A DNA stretch of 64,000 bases from Trifolium pratense (taxonomy: Eukaryota; Streptophyta; Magnoliopsida; Fabales; Fabaceae), in NCBI RefSeq assembly GCF_020283565.1, contig NC_060062.1, forward strand, positions 8,339,096 through 8,403,095, written 5' to 3'. The notes below the pieces were generated by a model. The model had not been told where the DNA came from. It made no database searches and was given only the letters and a program-made list of their open reading frames with translations. Both the position numbers and the translations under genes were made by a program. Shown here in pieces: positions 20,945 to 33,372 of the stretch (position 1 is the stretch's first letter; each line of letters starts with the position of its first letter).

Positions 20945-21048
20945 CATATCTATGTAAAAAAAAATAAAAAATCATTTATTTAGATTAAAAAAAAGGGGGA
21001 GATGATGCGTGATACATGACAAAATAATAACCCAAAACCACCTATCTC
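20945..21048. repeat. Fragment related to the long inverted-repeat element at 49-51 kb
   Basis: The order 'ctatgtaaaa', 'tcatttatttagattaaa', 'gggggagatgat', 'acccaaaaccaccta' follows that of the right arm of that element at 51260-51349. Confidence 0.45.
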
Positions 21049-21075
21049 ATTTTTTTTTCTAAAACAAAAAAAAAA

Positions 21076-21148
21076 CACGCCCAGTGGGACTCGAACCCAC
21101 AATCGCTTGATTAGAAGTCAAGCGCCTTATCCATTAGGCCATGGGCGC
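21076..21148 (-). tRNA. tRNA-Arg (UCU anticodon)
   Basis: The minus strand folds as a standard 73-nt tRNA. The acceptor stem GCGCCCA pairs with TGGGCGT, with G73 as discriminator. The anticodon stem CTTGA/TCAAG encloses loop CTTCTAA with anticodon TCT (21113-21115). The T arm contains GGGTTCGAGTCCC. Box A and box B promoter sequences are intact and no intron is present. The T run at 21182 on the plus strand is upstream of the gene, so the polymerase III terminator must lie on the other side, where the plus-strand A run just below 21075 reads as T on the transcribed sense. Confidence 0.95.
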
Positions 21149-21307
21149 TTCTTGTAGATCTACTAAAATTTTAATATGTAAAATATGATTATTTTTTTTT
21201 TTTAAGGAATGATTATTTTATTGATGTCACTGGTTTTTTTTTTTTTTTTTTTACTTAGAATTAATGTCATTAACATTTTATTTTTGCAATAAATGTCACT
21301 AATTTTA

Positions 21308-21459
21308 TTGGTTTTTCACCACCAGTTTAATCTGGTTCGGGGGTCAGTTCCGGCATCAAGTGGTTCCAGCCCCCTCCCGATCGCAGTTGCGGGGGATCGA
21401 ACCGTGGTCCTCCCTACCAAGTTCAGCGCCAATCACCACTGAACCAACTAACGATTGGT
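21308..21459 (-). mobile_element. tRNA-derived SINE, family 1
   Basis: A 17-bp perfect target duplication aaatgtcactaatttta flanks it (21291-21307 and 21460-21476). The minus strand carries ttcagtggtgattggcgctg (box-A region) and ggttcgatccc (box B). Confidence 0.92.
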
Positions 21460-21476
21460 AAATGTCACTAATTTTA

Positions 21477-21886
21477 GAAATGTGCATATTTATATTATTT
21501 ATTCACTATAGAATTATAATAAAGAATATTTACGTTTCTTTTCAAAACCTACCACCATTAGCCAACGTTATAGTCACTACCTACAAATCCATTTGAACCT
21601 CAACCTCAACAGCTAGATAACCTCGCAACCAAACCAAATGCAAATCTTATAGGAAACCCCACAATTCTCCATGGCTAGCTATTCCAAATAATTTGGGGGT
21701 CATGCATGCAGGATGTGAGACTTGAATCCGCAAACACTCATATAATTTCACATAATGACACAACCACCAGAACTAATAATGTTACATTGTGTCATTTTCC
21801 TTAGTAAATTACTAATTTTTAATCATTTTGCCAACCAATATTTTAGAAATATTCAATAAACCCAAATTTGAGGGGCTTATTTTTTA
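21477..21886. other. Interval without gene
   Basis: AT-rich sequence between the SINE and the next MITE. Nothing recognised. Confidence 0.5.
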
Positions 21887-22301
21887 GGAGTAAACCATCA
21901 AATTAGTCTATATCTTTGTCAAATATTTCTCAATTTAATCCCTCAGTTAACATTGTTAAATATGCTTATTTAAACTGTTAAGTTCGACGTGGACAATGAT
22001 ATCGCATAATTTAAATGTCATGTAGTCAATAGTCAATTTAATGATAATGACTTCTTGATAAAAAATGGATAAAAGTAGGGACTAATTTGACGATAACTGA
22101 AAATATCAAAGACTATTTTGATAGAAAGTAGACAAATTAAAGATATGACTTATTTGACATTAAGTGAAACAAATGCTAACAGAAGAACAAAATTTAGAAA
22201 ATTTTGACAAAGACTGAAACTATTTTGAAATACTGAAAGAGTCATAAACCTATTTGAAAACGAGTTATATAGAGTCATAGACTAATTTGGTGGTTTACTC
22301 C
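21887..22301. mobile_element. MITE-like element related to 45-302
   Basis: Left gagtaaaccatcaaattagt and right actaatttggtggtttactc are inverted copies. The interior has tttgacaaa/aattagtc motifs. Target duplication not resolved. Confidence 0.65.
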
Positions 22302-23514
22302 ATAATTTAGGACCCCATTTCTTGTGACTATTTCTCCCACTTAATTTGAAGATCGAGTCTCTAAAGTATAAATTATTTATTTTGAGGAAGAATAAGTTAA
22401 CGAGTGCTCGCACTCTTTCTTTGAGTTTCAGAATTATCGCTGGGAGATTATTAGCCATGAAAATTCATGTATTCCTAATATTGATAAATCAAATATTGTA
22501 GATGCTAAGATTATCAAGATTTTATGTATGTTCTTGGTGTATACATATGCTTATAGTTTCCACAATCTAGTATATAAGAAACCATGTCTTGTATGATTAA
22601 TTAATTATAGAGTTAATCCAAACACTTGGCTTTTTTTACAAGAAAGTACTTGTCACTTTTTTTGAGTTTGTAGACGAATTGACAAATATCACTGGAACTC
22701 ACATATACTATGAGGTCCTGAGTTTGAATATGAATGAAATTTTTTTATTGAATAATATTAATATTGTCGATTGAACTATGACTTATAAACAAGAAAGTAC
22801 TTGATGCTTAATTGATTACAAACTTGACTAATTTAAAAATAAATTTAGGGATGATGTGAAATGGAAGCCCTCACAATGATTGATTATTGTGATAGGTTTT
22901 TTCAATTGATGCTTTCTATAGTTTTTATAAAAGGACATGCCTGCTTATTATCCAAACCCCACCACCACCCTTCTAATAAGGAATGCTTTATTCAACTTTA
23001 TAGAACGATAGAGTAGAGACAACTAAGCTTTAAATCTTAGTTTAATAACCGTGCAATAAGCTTTCATTTTGGTTGCAAATGTGTGTATATTTGTGAGAAA
23101 AAGAGACATTACTATGATTGGTGGGGAATTTTATTATATATTTTTTTGTGCATACACCATGTGGAAACCAACATGGTTTTGTTTGTTATTCCTTGGCCTG
23201 CACAAACACAACATTTCATTTGAGTTTAAACTATTTTTTATTTAAATTCAACCTTTTTAAGTGTGTGAATAATGTAGTTTCTTTTAACACTAGCTAGCTT
23301 GTCTTTTATTAATTCAATTGATCAATGATAATCAAGTTAACTGATGGACTCAAATAATTTCAACTAAAAAGGTTTTGAATTGATCCTATTGGTATTTTTT
23401 TTTTTTATTGATCAATTGTCTATTACAAGCTTTTGTTAAAGTTTTTGTCATATCATAACACCTTTGAATGGACATCATCCATTCTTCCAAATTTTTATCT
23501 AGTTAATTAATTAA

Positions 23515-23517
<3 letters not shown>
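22302..23517. other. AT-rich interval without recognised gene
   Basis: No family-level coding similarity. Direct inspection gave only scattered short frames. Confidence 0.5.
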
Positions 23518-23586
<69 letters not shown>

Positions 23587-23599
23587 TATATATATATAA
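23518..23599. repeat. (AT)n microsatellite
   Basis: About 80 bp of AT dinucleotides with one interruption (atacacatat) near 23577. Confidence 0.95.
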
Positions 23600-24535
23600 T
23601 TGATAATATATATTACTTATAGAAAAATCCATTGATATAGCATTTCATGATGGAATATACTGCAAAGAGTTTAGTGCAAACGGTTGGTGTACAATATTTA
23701 TAAATATTATAAATTTTTAGGGTATTGAGTTTGATTTCTATTAATTTTTTTTTGTCTTGGAATATAATTGCGATAGAAAATTTATATCATTTCATGTATT
23801 TTATTTTTGAAACTAAGAAAATTTTAATTAATTTTACACTTATTTTCTGCAAAAGATGACATGCACAAATTGTGAAATAGTAAAAAAAATAATTAAATTA
23901 AATATAAGGAAATGCATGTTTGTTAATTGACAATTTTGTGAAAATTAAGATGTTTTTTTTTATTTAAAAAAAAGATATTATTTTGAAAAGAAAAACAAAC
24001 TCAAATGGTTTTATTTATTTTATTTATATATTTATTTTTTACGGTAACTCAAATGATTTTATGTATAATATAAAAAATTAGCAACTTGGGGATGAGTACT
24101 ATAAAATTATTGTATTTTTTTAGGTGAAGAAGAAGATGAGAGGTACAATTTGACATAATTTATATTAGCTCTATGCCTTTATTTTCAAAGCCTAGCTTAT
24201 TAAATAAGTAATTGTGTGGAAGGGGAACTTGGGATCCATGTATGAGGACAATCATGGGAAATTGGGAAGAAATATTTTTAGGTTATGGGTGGTGGAGGGT
24301 ACCTCTCCATTGATTCTATGCATACATAAAATTGGGTCACAAATAAAATAATATATATCTAAGTGGAGGATTTGGTCCCTCAACTCCAACTTGTCCCCTT
24401 GACTTTACTTTTGACCAAATTTTAGCATCTTCACTTCTTTGTCCTCGTTTTGTATCTAGTTGGTCTCTTTGTAAGCAAAATAAATAAATAAAATCAACGC
24501 AAAAATAAGAAGTATTCAATTAACCTAATTAACAC
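23600..24535. other. AT-rich interval without recognised gene
   Basis: Nothing beyond low-complexity A/T tracts was recognised. A 60-codon minus frame at 24337-24519 has no family features. Confidence 0.5.
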
Positions 24536-25225
24536 TAGGGGTGCTCGCGGTTCGGTTTGGATCGGTTTTGAGGCAAAAACTCATCCGATCCAAAAATAAA
24601 TTAATTTGCGGTTTGGTTCGGTTTTGGATGACAAATAAAAAAAATCCGATCCAATCCGATCTAATATTATGCGGTTTAATTTGGATCGGTTTTTGGATAT
24701 CCAAATTATAATTTGTAATTTTTTTTAATAAATATAAATATTATAAAAAACGCTACAAAATAATAGTTTGATATTTTTGACAAAATAAATATTAAGTTTG
24801 ATGTAAAATATAACATATAATATATTAAAAATTAATATTTTGGAATGACAATTACCAATTATATTCGAAACATATAAAAAATAAAAAAATAGATTAAATT
24901 AAACTAACATATAGTATTATCAAAATTTAAAATAGATTAAATTAAACTAACATATAGTATTAAAAAAATTTAAAATGAAAAAAAAGGTTAATGCAATATA
25001 TATATTTATACTAATAAAAAGATAAATAAATATTAAAATATATGTATGCGGTTTGGTTCGGTTTGGATCGGTTTTAAGAAATCAATTCGAAATCCGATCC
25101 GATCCGGCGGTTTTCACAAAAGAACATCCAAACACATCCAAAAAACTTCGGTTTTTTGCGGTTTTCGGTTTTTTTGGATCGGTTTTCGGTTTTTATTTGG
25201 ATTGGTTTGGATTTGAGCACCCCTA
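24536..25225. mobile_element. Non-autonomous hAT element
   Basis: A 690-bp element with termini taggggtgctc / gagcaccccta and a perfect 8-bp duplication attaacac (24528-24535 and 25226-25233). Both ends carry repeated 'ggtttggttcggttttggat' motifs. The centre is AT-rich and has no transposase. Confidence 0.9.
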
Positions 25226-25550
25226 ATTAACACTCCTCCCTCTCATTTTCTTTCTCTAGGATATACAAATAAGTTAAGTACTCATCTAAATACTTGTAAC
25301 TTGTTTAGTAAAAAAAAAAAATACTTGTAACTTGTTAAGAATATTGGATGCTATAGCATTATTAATGCATCATTAAGAACCTTTTCTTTTTCCTTATTAA
25401 TCGGGTATACTCAACATTTAGTGTTGGACAACTCTTACAAAGAAGAATTTTGATAGAGACATGTGAGTTCAAAAGAAACACAACTTTATCGAGTTAGATG
25501 TGTGAGCCTTTTACTATTTTACCTTAATTATAACTCCACACTTTGATCAA

Positions 25551-25670
25551 CTTTTTTTTTTTTTTACATTTCCACCCTTAAAGTAGATAAGTGGGATGAT
25601 CAGGATTCGAACTTTAGCCTCATGCATATATAATACAATGTCTCTGTCAACTGAGCTAAGCTCACATGAC
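25551..25670 (-). mobile_element. tRNA-derived SINE, family 2
   Basis: A 12-bp target duplication cactttgatcaa (25539-25550 and 25671-25682). The minus strand reads tgagcttagctcagttgaca (box A) and aaagttcgaatcctg (box B), with an A-rich tail. It is the same family as 35415-35553, 34572-34705 and 51878-52030. Confidence 0.88.
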
Positions 25671-25979
25671 CACTTTGATCAATGTTCTTTTAACATCATT
25701 TTGTATCTTTGTTTACCGTAAATAATATAAGTACTAGGTCGTACAAAAGATTATACAATAGTAGTTCATGTTGCAAAACTCTACGTTGTTGAAATATGAA
25801 TTAATTTTTTATATTTTTTTAAATGTAATGCATTCTTTATCTTATAAACCAATCTTATAAAAGTTGAGTTAGATAAAACCTAAATTCTAAGAGTTATAGT
25901 TGGATCTTCATTTGAGTTGAGACACAAAGATAATCCATCTTTCATATAGCTAAACAAACTCAACAAATTTTGTATGTCA

Positions 25980-26318
25980 ATGTGCGTTTGATCTGCTAAA
26001 AAATAAGAGACTGGACATGACAATTCCAGTTGTACTGTGTTTGATTGTAAAACTGTTTCAGGGACCGGACAAATTTGGAGGTAAGGGACAGCACAAAAAT
26101 AGAATTTTTTGTTCCTCACTAAACCACAGCACAACTTTTTGTCCATACAACTTATCTAAAATACCAAAATATCATTTTGTTAACCAAATATCATATAAAA
26201 CAAAAAATTGTTCAATATCATACAAATTTGTTCTGTGTTGTTCTGCCATGTGTTGTGATGTTCTGTCTTGTGTTGTTCTGTCCATTACTTACTCTTTAAC
26301 GGATCAAACACACCAGTT
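25980..26318. mobile_element. Probable MITE, TIR gtg(c/t)gtttgatc
   Basis: Left tgtgcgtttgatctg is mirrored by right acggatcaaacacac. Subterminal ctggacatgac/ctgtccatta and ccggac/gttctgtc motifs are partly complementary. No target duplication was resolved, so the superfamily is open. Confidence 0.5.
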
Positions 26319-27732
26319 CAGGTGTTAAATAAAATAATTGAACAAGATTTTTTTTTATAGAAAATAATTGAACAAGATAGATATCATACACTCTAGATAA
26401 TAATATGTATGGAAGAGAATATCATGAAGATAGAATTTGGATCAATTCATCATTATTCCTTGTAAATAAGAGACAAAAGGGAACGCACTAATTTGATGTG
26501 CAATAAAAAAAAAATCATTGTAAAATGGTTTGGTTCTTGTTTACATTAATTCCTCGTTTATTTTGTTTGTCTATTCTTTTTTAATTGGATAGTGACATTT
26601 TATAATTTTGTTGTAGGTGAATGATATTTTATTGTTTTATATAAAAAAAAGGATACATAATTTTATTGAGTGACCTTGAAGAACAATTTGACATTCTATA
26701 TTTTGCTGGTTGGATTTTTTTTTTTTTTTAATTTTCATCACTCCCTCTTTTAATTTACTTTGATTATTTTTGGAAAACATTGAAGTGGTAAATCTCTTTC
26801 TAATTTGTCATTAGCAATTTAGTATCAAGATGATGGTGACATATCGGATTGGGCTATGATATCAATTATTTAGACAACCCAATCCAGCAGTTTGAAACGG
26901 GCTGTTTTGGTCCATCATTAGACATCAACATATAATAATGAAATAATTACGAGAGCTGCTGTCAGGAGTTCCACATCGAGTATTTCAAAGTGCTCAATGT
27001 GGTACTTAAGCCATGAGGTTCTTCCACCTATTGACTAGTCTTTTGGGCTGAACTCTCCTCATGTACTTAAGTTCTAACAGCTACTTTTATGTCCATAATT
27101 TCTTATAAACCACACTTTTCTAATAAGTTTCTAGACTTACGCATACGAGAGGAAGAAAAATCTACTTTTTTTTTGTTTCTCGCATTCAAATAAGTAAATA
27201 GGGACCATGTGGTGTTTTTCCTTATTCAAATGAATCAATTTGGACAGATCTCAAGACAGAAAAAATGTTAACATATGTTTTGGACTAGATCAATGTCCAA
27301 TGTTATTCTGGATCGGGTCATCCAAGTCAATTGTTCACTTGTGGACCATTGCTTGGACACACCCTAGAGACACGATAGAACAAGTTTGTGGGGCCACTCC
27401 CAACCATTCATTTTAGGATTTCAGGCAATTTGCAACATCTATTTCATAGAAGGTTCCAGTCTCTTGAAAGTTGAAATCCTAATCCAAATTCAAATCTTAT
27501 AAAGCCTAACTAGGTCGAGGTATGCACAATTTCAATCTATACCTCTCACTTATGATGTTTACTTACTTGATCATCAGAGTATCTACAAATACACCACCAT
27601 CTCCGATGAGCATCAATCAATGGTCTACTGCTCAAAACAACTCTCACAGTAAAGTTCAACATCAAATCTCCAAATCCTAAAGAATCTACACTAACTACCA
27701 ATAGGTTCCTTACACCAATAACAAAAATTAAA
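26319..27732. other. Interval with a TRIM-like fragment, no gene
   Basis: At 26945-27090 'agttccacatcgagtatttc' and 'cttttgggctgaactctcct' resemble plant TRIM/LTR sequence. The remainder is AT-rich with no recognised coding region. Confidence 0.4.
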
Positions 27733-28032
27733 GGCTTAATTAGTAAAATGGTCCCTTAAAGATATTTTTGATTTCAGATTGGTCCCTTAAAGAAAAAAAG
27801 GGTCCGAATATGTCCCTTAAAGAAAAAAAAAAGTCCGAATAGGTCTCTTAAAAACATCTCCATTAATCAGTTTGATCCCTAAAAAAAGATCTGAATAGGA
27901 CCAAACTGATTAACGGATATGTCTTTAAGGGACCTATTCAGACTTTTTTTTTTAAGTGACCTACTCAAACTTTTTTTTTTCTTTAAGGGACCAATATAAA
28001 ACAAAAAATATCTTTAAAAACCATTTTAAGCC
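27733..28032. mobile_element. Fold-back MULE-type MITE with 9-bp TSD
   Basis: A perfect 9-bp duplication aaaattaaa (27724-27732 and 28033-28041). Long inverted arms start ggcttaattagtaaaatggt (left) and ggcttaaaatggtttttaaa (right, inverted) and continue through ggtcccttaaag motifs, so nearly the whole 300-bp element can form a hairpin. Confidence 0.85.
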
Positions 28033-28041
28033 AAAATTAAA

Positions 28042-29462
28042 CTTAAGTACTTATAAGATATAAGCCTACTCTTTAGTCTTTACCAACTGTCATGGCGAAT
28101 GTCTCGATCATTAAAAGATGTTATTTGGATTATATGCTGATTTACCTAAGTAGTTCATTGTGGCTCATTAGCACTACAGTATTATAAAAGACACCGTAGA
28201 TTTTCTTTGAAAGCGTATATGCATAAAATGATTAAGTAATGAAGCAACATTTACCTAAACCTTAAAAGCCACTATTCTTATATAAAAAATAATTCAGAGT
28301 GAGTCACGTAAGTGTCATATTATTGGTGGAAGAACGTCATAGATATAAATTAAAAGCAGGAATCCATGTCCTGTTAGCCACCCATTGTTCCTATTAACAA
28401 TGAGATTAGTGTTTCTAAAGGCCAAATCAAGGACGTGGCTTGCAAGGTTACAAAAAATAGTGCAAGACCATTATATGATTTATAGACTATGGCAAGATTT
28501 TGGTATACGCAAGTCATCTTGTTACCAAAAAATAAAATAATATAAGTCATGTAAATACACATATGATTATGTGCTTATACTTAATGTCATTAATGACTAA
28601 TGGTGCATTATGGTAGTATCATTTTATCTATATCAAATATATGCTTATATATTTGTTGTGGATTTTGCCATTTTGTCCGGTTTCCAAGTCTAATTAGAGT
28701 CTATAGTTTTCAATTGTGATAGACAACCGCAATTATCACCGCAATATAAAGATTTTAAAGGTTTTCATAGTTGTGTATATTATTGCGATTGTGGTTGTAA
28801 TTGGAATTTAAAATTTTATTATTTATCAAGAAAAATCCATGTTGACCACAAGCATGCTAGGATGGGAAAATATTAATTGAAAAATTTCTTAACCATAGAC
28901 AAAGTTGCTTACCAAGTTGGTATGGTTTATTAAGATTTTTTTTTTTAATATAAAAAAAAGGAATTTTAATTTTTTTTACAAGAATATTTTGATCTATTCC
29001 CAAACTCTTAGTACAACAATAAGATTATAAAACAAGAACCACTGATTTTATTATAATTTCCTCCTTCAATTATGGGCTATTGTCTACTATTTGGTGACCC
29101 TTACCCATCATCCAATATGAAAACCATAATTACATGTTGAACAATAATTTCCCCCCTTCATTTAATTGAACTTGATTAATAATCACGTCAAATTACCCTC
29201 AAGTTTCAGACCACAAACCGAAGATATGATATCAAAACAGACTTGAATAGAAATATCTCAAAGGCCATAGAGAGAGTGGAAAAAAAAAAGTTTAGGAAAG
29301 GAAAAACATCAAAAGGGAAAAAAATTAAAAGGAGAAAAAAAAATCCCATATGATATTCAAGATGAATTGAAACTGCAACTTTAATTCGATAAATAACTCT
29401 TTATCTTATCGTCGAAGGGTCAATTATCATTATTTTTTTTTGTGAATCAAAGGTGAATTCAG
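28042..29462. other. AT-rich interval without recognised gene
   Basis: Short frames only (e.g. 28374-28562 minus). No domain or splice pattern recognised. Confidence 0.5.
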
Positions 29463-29632
29463 ATATTCTCTATTTCCTTAAAGAAATGAACATTTCCATC
29501 ACTATAGTTTTTGGTGTATTTTGTCTAATTAATATCACAAATTTTTAAAATGTGTGCATTTATATTCAATAGTCAATCCAAAACTATAGTAATGGTCATC
29601 TCAATTTCTTCCGAGAAATGGATACGATCCTT
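29463..29632. mobile_element. Fold-back MITE
   Basis: Left 'tttccttaaagaaatgaaca' and 'atcactatagtttttgg' are mirrored by right 'ccaaaactatagtaatggtc' and 'tttcttccgagaaatg'. About 170 bp in total. Confidence 0.65.
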
Positions 29633-29871
29633 ACTCAAGTGTGAATAAAAGGTATCCCGATCGAAAGCCAGATAATAATCCCTTCAATATTGAAATCTCT
29701 CCAAACATATTATAGATGGAAAACTAAGATACAAAATGTCCAGAATGAAGCAGGATAGTTCTGATATATCTACCAGACAAAAATGATTCAAGCACAACAA
29801 TATGATCCTGGTACCCTTCAAGAGAGAAGTGGCTGAATTTCACCCTTTTATTTTTTTTTGGTAAACCAAAG

Positions 29872-29990
29872 GTATCCTCCCCGCGTGCAACTGCAGAGAC
29901 TAATCCCTCGAGGTAACTGAGTGAATTTCCTCCCCGCGTGCAACTGCAGAGACTAATCCCTCGAGGTAACTGAGTGAATTTCACCCTTCG
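29872..29990 (-). repeat. SINE family 3 3' end, duplicated in tandem
   Basis: A 57-bp unit containing 'cctccccgcgtgcaactgca' and 'ctaatccctcgaggtaactg' occurs twice in direct orientation. It matches, inverted, the 3' part of the SINE at 58379-58562. The 5' promoter half is absent. Confidence 0.7.
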
Positions 29991-30222
29991 ATAGTACAAT
30001 GTTTGTATGGAAAATCACTTCAGAAATCAAAATCAGCTCAAATTAAACTACAAAAACAAGAGCACCCTACATAAAAACTTGATGTTAAAACCTTACCTCA
30101 AGAATTTCCAGTTCAGTTTATTATTCTATCTATAAAGGAATTTAACCAGTCAAAAACAATTAATTCCCAGTTATTGACAGTAAAGAAGAATACAAAGCTA
30201 ATGAAGTCGGTCACACCAACCA

Positions 30223-32719
30223 CTATTGTTTATCTGTTGTAGGTGCTCCTTGGTTGATATCTGAAAATTTAATGCCGACTTGCGATGAAAGCCTCAAGTA
30301 TTTTTCAGCACATCTGAGGACACATGTTTCCTCTCCCCTGTTCAACGCACTCCGATAGAATGTACTGACACAATTGTTGAAACATTTCTCCACTAATGAA
30401 TTATACAACCTAAGACTGCAATTTTGTTGGAGCAGAAAATAAATCAACATAATCCACCTTATGCTACATTCATATCTTTGCATCTTTCCTCTCTAAATTC
30501 ATCATAAACTAGCATTTAAGTGCGGTATGTAAACTCTAAGTTCTTAACAAGCACAATTCTAAAGTATCAGTATCCAATAAGTCAATTACAGTGTCTAAGA
30601 GAAATCACTAGTTAACATGTTAATGCTGATATTCAGCCAAAGCTACTGCAAGAGAAAATATTTATGCAACTCCTCGCAGTTAAAACTTATCACCAAGTCA
30701 TTACTGCTAGGATAAAAGTGTATCGGTTCTGAAATTAATTACTAGCATATAATAAATATTAAATCTATTTGCAATGTTGTCAATTGCAAACTGCAGAAAA
30801 TAGCAGCTTGTTCACATTACACTAGGCTACAGCGCTGCAATGGCGACAGTTTGACAACACTAATAGCGTATCATGGAACAATGGTGATTTGTTCAATTTT
30901 TGCTATGATATAACGCTATAGCACCACTATTTGACAACACTGTCCTTTTCACATGGAATAATTATTAAAAACACAACACAGGGCCTCGATTGAAAGTATA
31001 ATGGCATTGCTTTTTATGTAACTGCATTCTGCAAGCACAATTAAGGTCCTATCATATATTTGACTATGAGTCTATGATTCACCGTAATATCAAAGATCGC
31101 GATGCGACCGCATTGGATCAATCTTCTCAATTAAACTATCATTATAAGAAAAAAAAACACATCAAATTGAAACTCTAGTAAATGACATGTGATAATGTAT
31201 TATGTAAATTCATCATATACATGCATTTAAGTGAGATATGTAAATATTAAGTTCTTAACAAGCACAATTCTAGATTATTGGTATTCACTATTCATTCAGT
31301 CAATTCCAACCAAAACCGAACTAAACATGTTAAAGCTGATTTTCAGCGAAAGCTACCTCTATAGCACTTACACTTCTGATCGAAGACGTGTTAGGTGTCC
31401 GACACCGACACCTGTGATTACAATCAATTATGTCATTTTCTCAAATGATTACTGGTGTCGACGTGTCAGTGTCGTGTTTGGTGTCCATGCTTGTGTCAAT
31501 GGTTCATGCCTTCATAGACAGTTACAACTTATCGCTAGATTCACTACTCCTAAGTTAAAATAGTATCAGTTCTGAAATTTATTAGAGAATAAATCCATTT
31601 GACATGGATTTATTGAAAACACACCACGGAGAAACAAAGTATGAATCAGCCAATACCCGGATACCATATTCACTGGAAACATAGTACAGAGAATGAATTA
31701 AGTCTAGAGGTTGATGTATTTTCTTGTCCTCACCAAAATGAATGCATTGAGTGGTATTCATGACCTAAACAGGGTTTAAAAATGATCTGCAACCCTGATA
31801 TTAACCGCAACATCATGATCTTCAATGTCTCTACTACCACAATTAGGGTCCCATAATACGTATTTGACCTCGATTTTCCATAATCAATATTATCAATTGT
31901 GGACCATGGCGGAAAGCCAAAAATCCACAACGGCGGATTCTTCACAAATTGGCCATGGTGGTTGTCGAAAAATACGCCACCACAATCCACACTGGCCAAT
32001 ATTTGACAACACTGTATACAATGTTTGGATCGACATTGATTTTTAAAAAATTGCGGCAAATTTTCGCGGCAGACCAAAAGCTACACATATCACGTCGCAC
32101 TTACATTAACCAAATCCAAACATGATATTAAAAGGTAAAATTAAGGCCTATTCATATTGACTATTTGAGCTTATCTACCGACATAAACACTTATGAGACA
32201 ATTTGAAATAGTTTACTGAAACAACTTATGACATGTCCATAAACTAGTTTTAGCTTATTTTCACAAAGCTCTCCATGATAGCTCTTCATAATAGCTTATA
32301 GAGCTTAATTAAGATGTTTATCCAAATCATTCAGCACATAATCAACATATTCTAAATCATTCTTCACACATTGCAGATATCAGACACAATGAAACCAATA
32401 TTCAGCAATTCCCATTAAAAAACAAAACCTAATCCAATTCCAGCACACAACATTTTTCATATAGATAATCAAATCCACAATCAAACAACTAATTAATTTA
32501 TCCTTCAATTTTAGAGAACTCACTCATACATGTAACAACTCCAATATATATGATTTTAATAGCAAAAAATCAGTAACAAAAAATTTAAAGAATAAAAAAA
32601 AAAAAAACAAAATTTGAAACATACCTATCTCGAGTTTGAAGCTGTTTAACCATGGTGGACATTCTTTGCTTATCTTCCTCAGGAAGATTATCAATATCTC
32701 CAAAAATGTTCTTATCCAT
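30223..32719 (-). CDS. TIM9: Mitochondrial small Tim chaperone Tim9
   Basis: Two minus-strand exons (32719-32625 and 30415-30223) join across a GT-AG, phase-2 intron of 2209 bp to encode 95 residues, close to the ~93 of Arabidopsis Tim9. The N-terminus MDKNIFGDIDNLPEEDKQRM precedes the twin CX3C motif: C43-FNN-C47 and C63-VLR-C67, 15 residues apart. The conserved LRLYNSLVEKCF and EETCVLRCAEKYL surround it. Tim9 forms a hexameric ring with Tim10 in the intermembrane space and escorts hydrophobic carrier precursors to TIM22. The cysteines form intramolecular disulfides through the MIA pathway. There is no cleavable presequence, as is usual. The long intron is filled with repeats but its splice sites are intact. 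Confidence 0.95.
30494..31640. repeat. Segmental duplication inside the TIM9 intron
   Basis: About 500 bp from 30494 recurs, diverged, from 31206. Shared markers in order are 'agttcttaacaagcacaatt', 'aacatgttaa(t/a)gctgat', 'cagc(c/g)aaagctac', 'agttctgaaatt' and 'acatgga'. The copies are about 710 bp apart and lie in direct orientation. Confidence 0.65.
30771..30941. mobile_element. MITE-like repeat in the TIM9 intron
   Basis: Ends caatgttgtcaattgc and (inverted) cagtgttgtcaaatagtggt. It is related to the repeat in ARF intron 10 (9634-9822). A further 'tttgacaacactg' terminus at about 32002-32012 suggests a third, degenerate copy. Confidence 0.5.
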
Positions 32720-32999
32720 TTTTTCAATTAAAACACAAATAATAATAATACAAGTAAAGAAAAACAGTTACAGAGGTTTTGGGTTTTTCTCGGTTTGTAT
32801 TTGTTGACACTATGGTTTTGAAGGGTTTAAGGTTTATGCCAACGACATTGTTTTTCTGGAAGGAAAAAAAAAAGAGTAGGAAAAAAGCGTGTGTTAGCTT
32901 AAACCCTAAAACACTGCAATTTCAATGGGTCGGGTTGATTCCGAATAACCGATTCGACCCAACTGCAATACTCACTAGTCACTCCCCTTTACTAAAGGT

Positions 33000-33372
33000 A
33001 AATTACAATTGTGGCACTCTAACTTTTATAAACTTGCAATTTTTGCTCCATAATTTTTCATAATAGCACTTTTAACTCTTTAATTTAAGCATGTTTTACA
33101 AAACGTTGGCTTCCATTAATTTTGATCAAGTCAACACACATATGGACAATGACTGACATACTGCATCAGCACGTCATGTGAGTCATGTCCACATGTGCGT
33201 TAACTTGCTGACGCGACATGTGAATCATTGTCCATGTGTGTTGACTTGATTAAAATTAGTGGGTCTGGCCTTTTGCAAAATGAACTAAATTTAGGGATCA
33301 AGCGTGCTATTATAAAAGTTATAACACAAAAATTGTAAGTTTGTAAAAATTAGAGGGCCAATGCAATAATAT
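33000..33372. mobile_element. Fold-back MITE
   Basis: Left 'taacttttataaacttgcaa' and 'tttttcataatagcac' are mirrored by right 'gtgctattataaaagttata' and 'attgtaagtttgtaaaaatt'. Inner arms 'ttgatcaagtcaacacacat' and 'atgtgtgttgacttgattaa' extend the hairpin. Confidence 0.7.

Noticed and set aside
31231..32077. Frames of 110 and 115 codons inside the TIM9 intron
   Set aside because: They overlap MITE-like and duplicated intron sequence and carry no recognisable domain.
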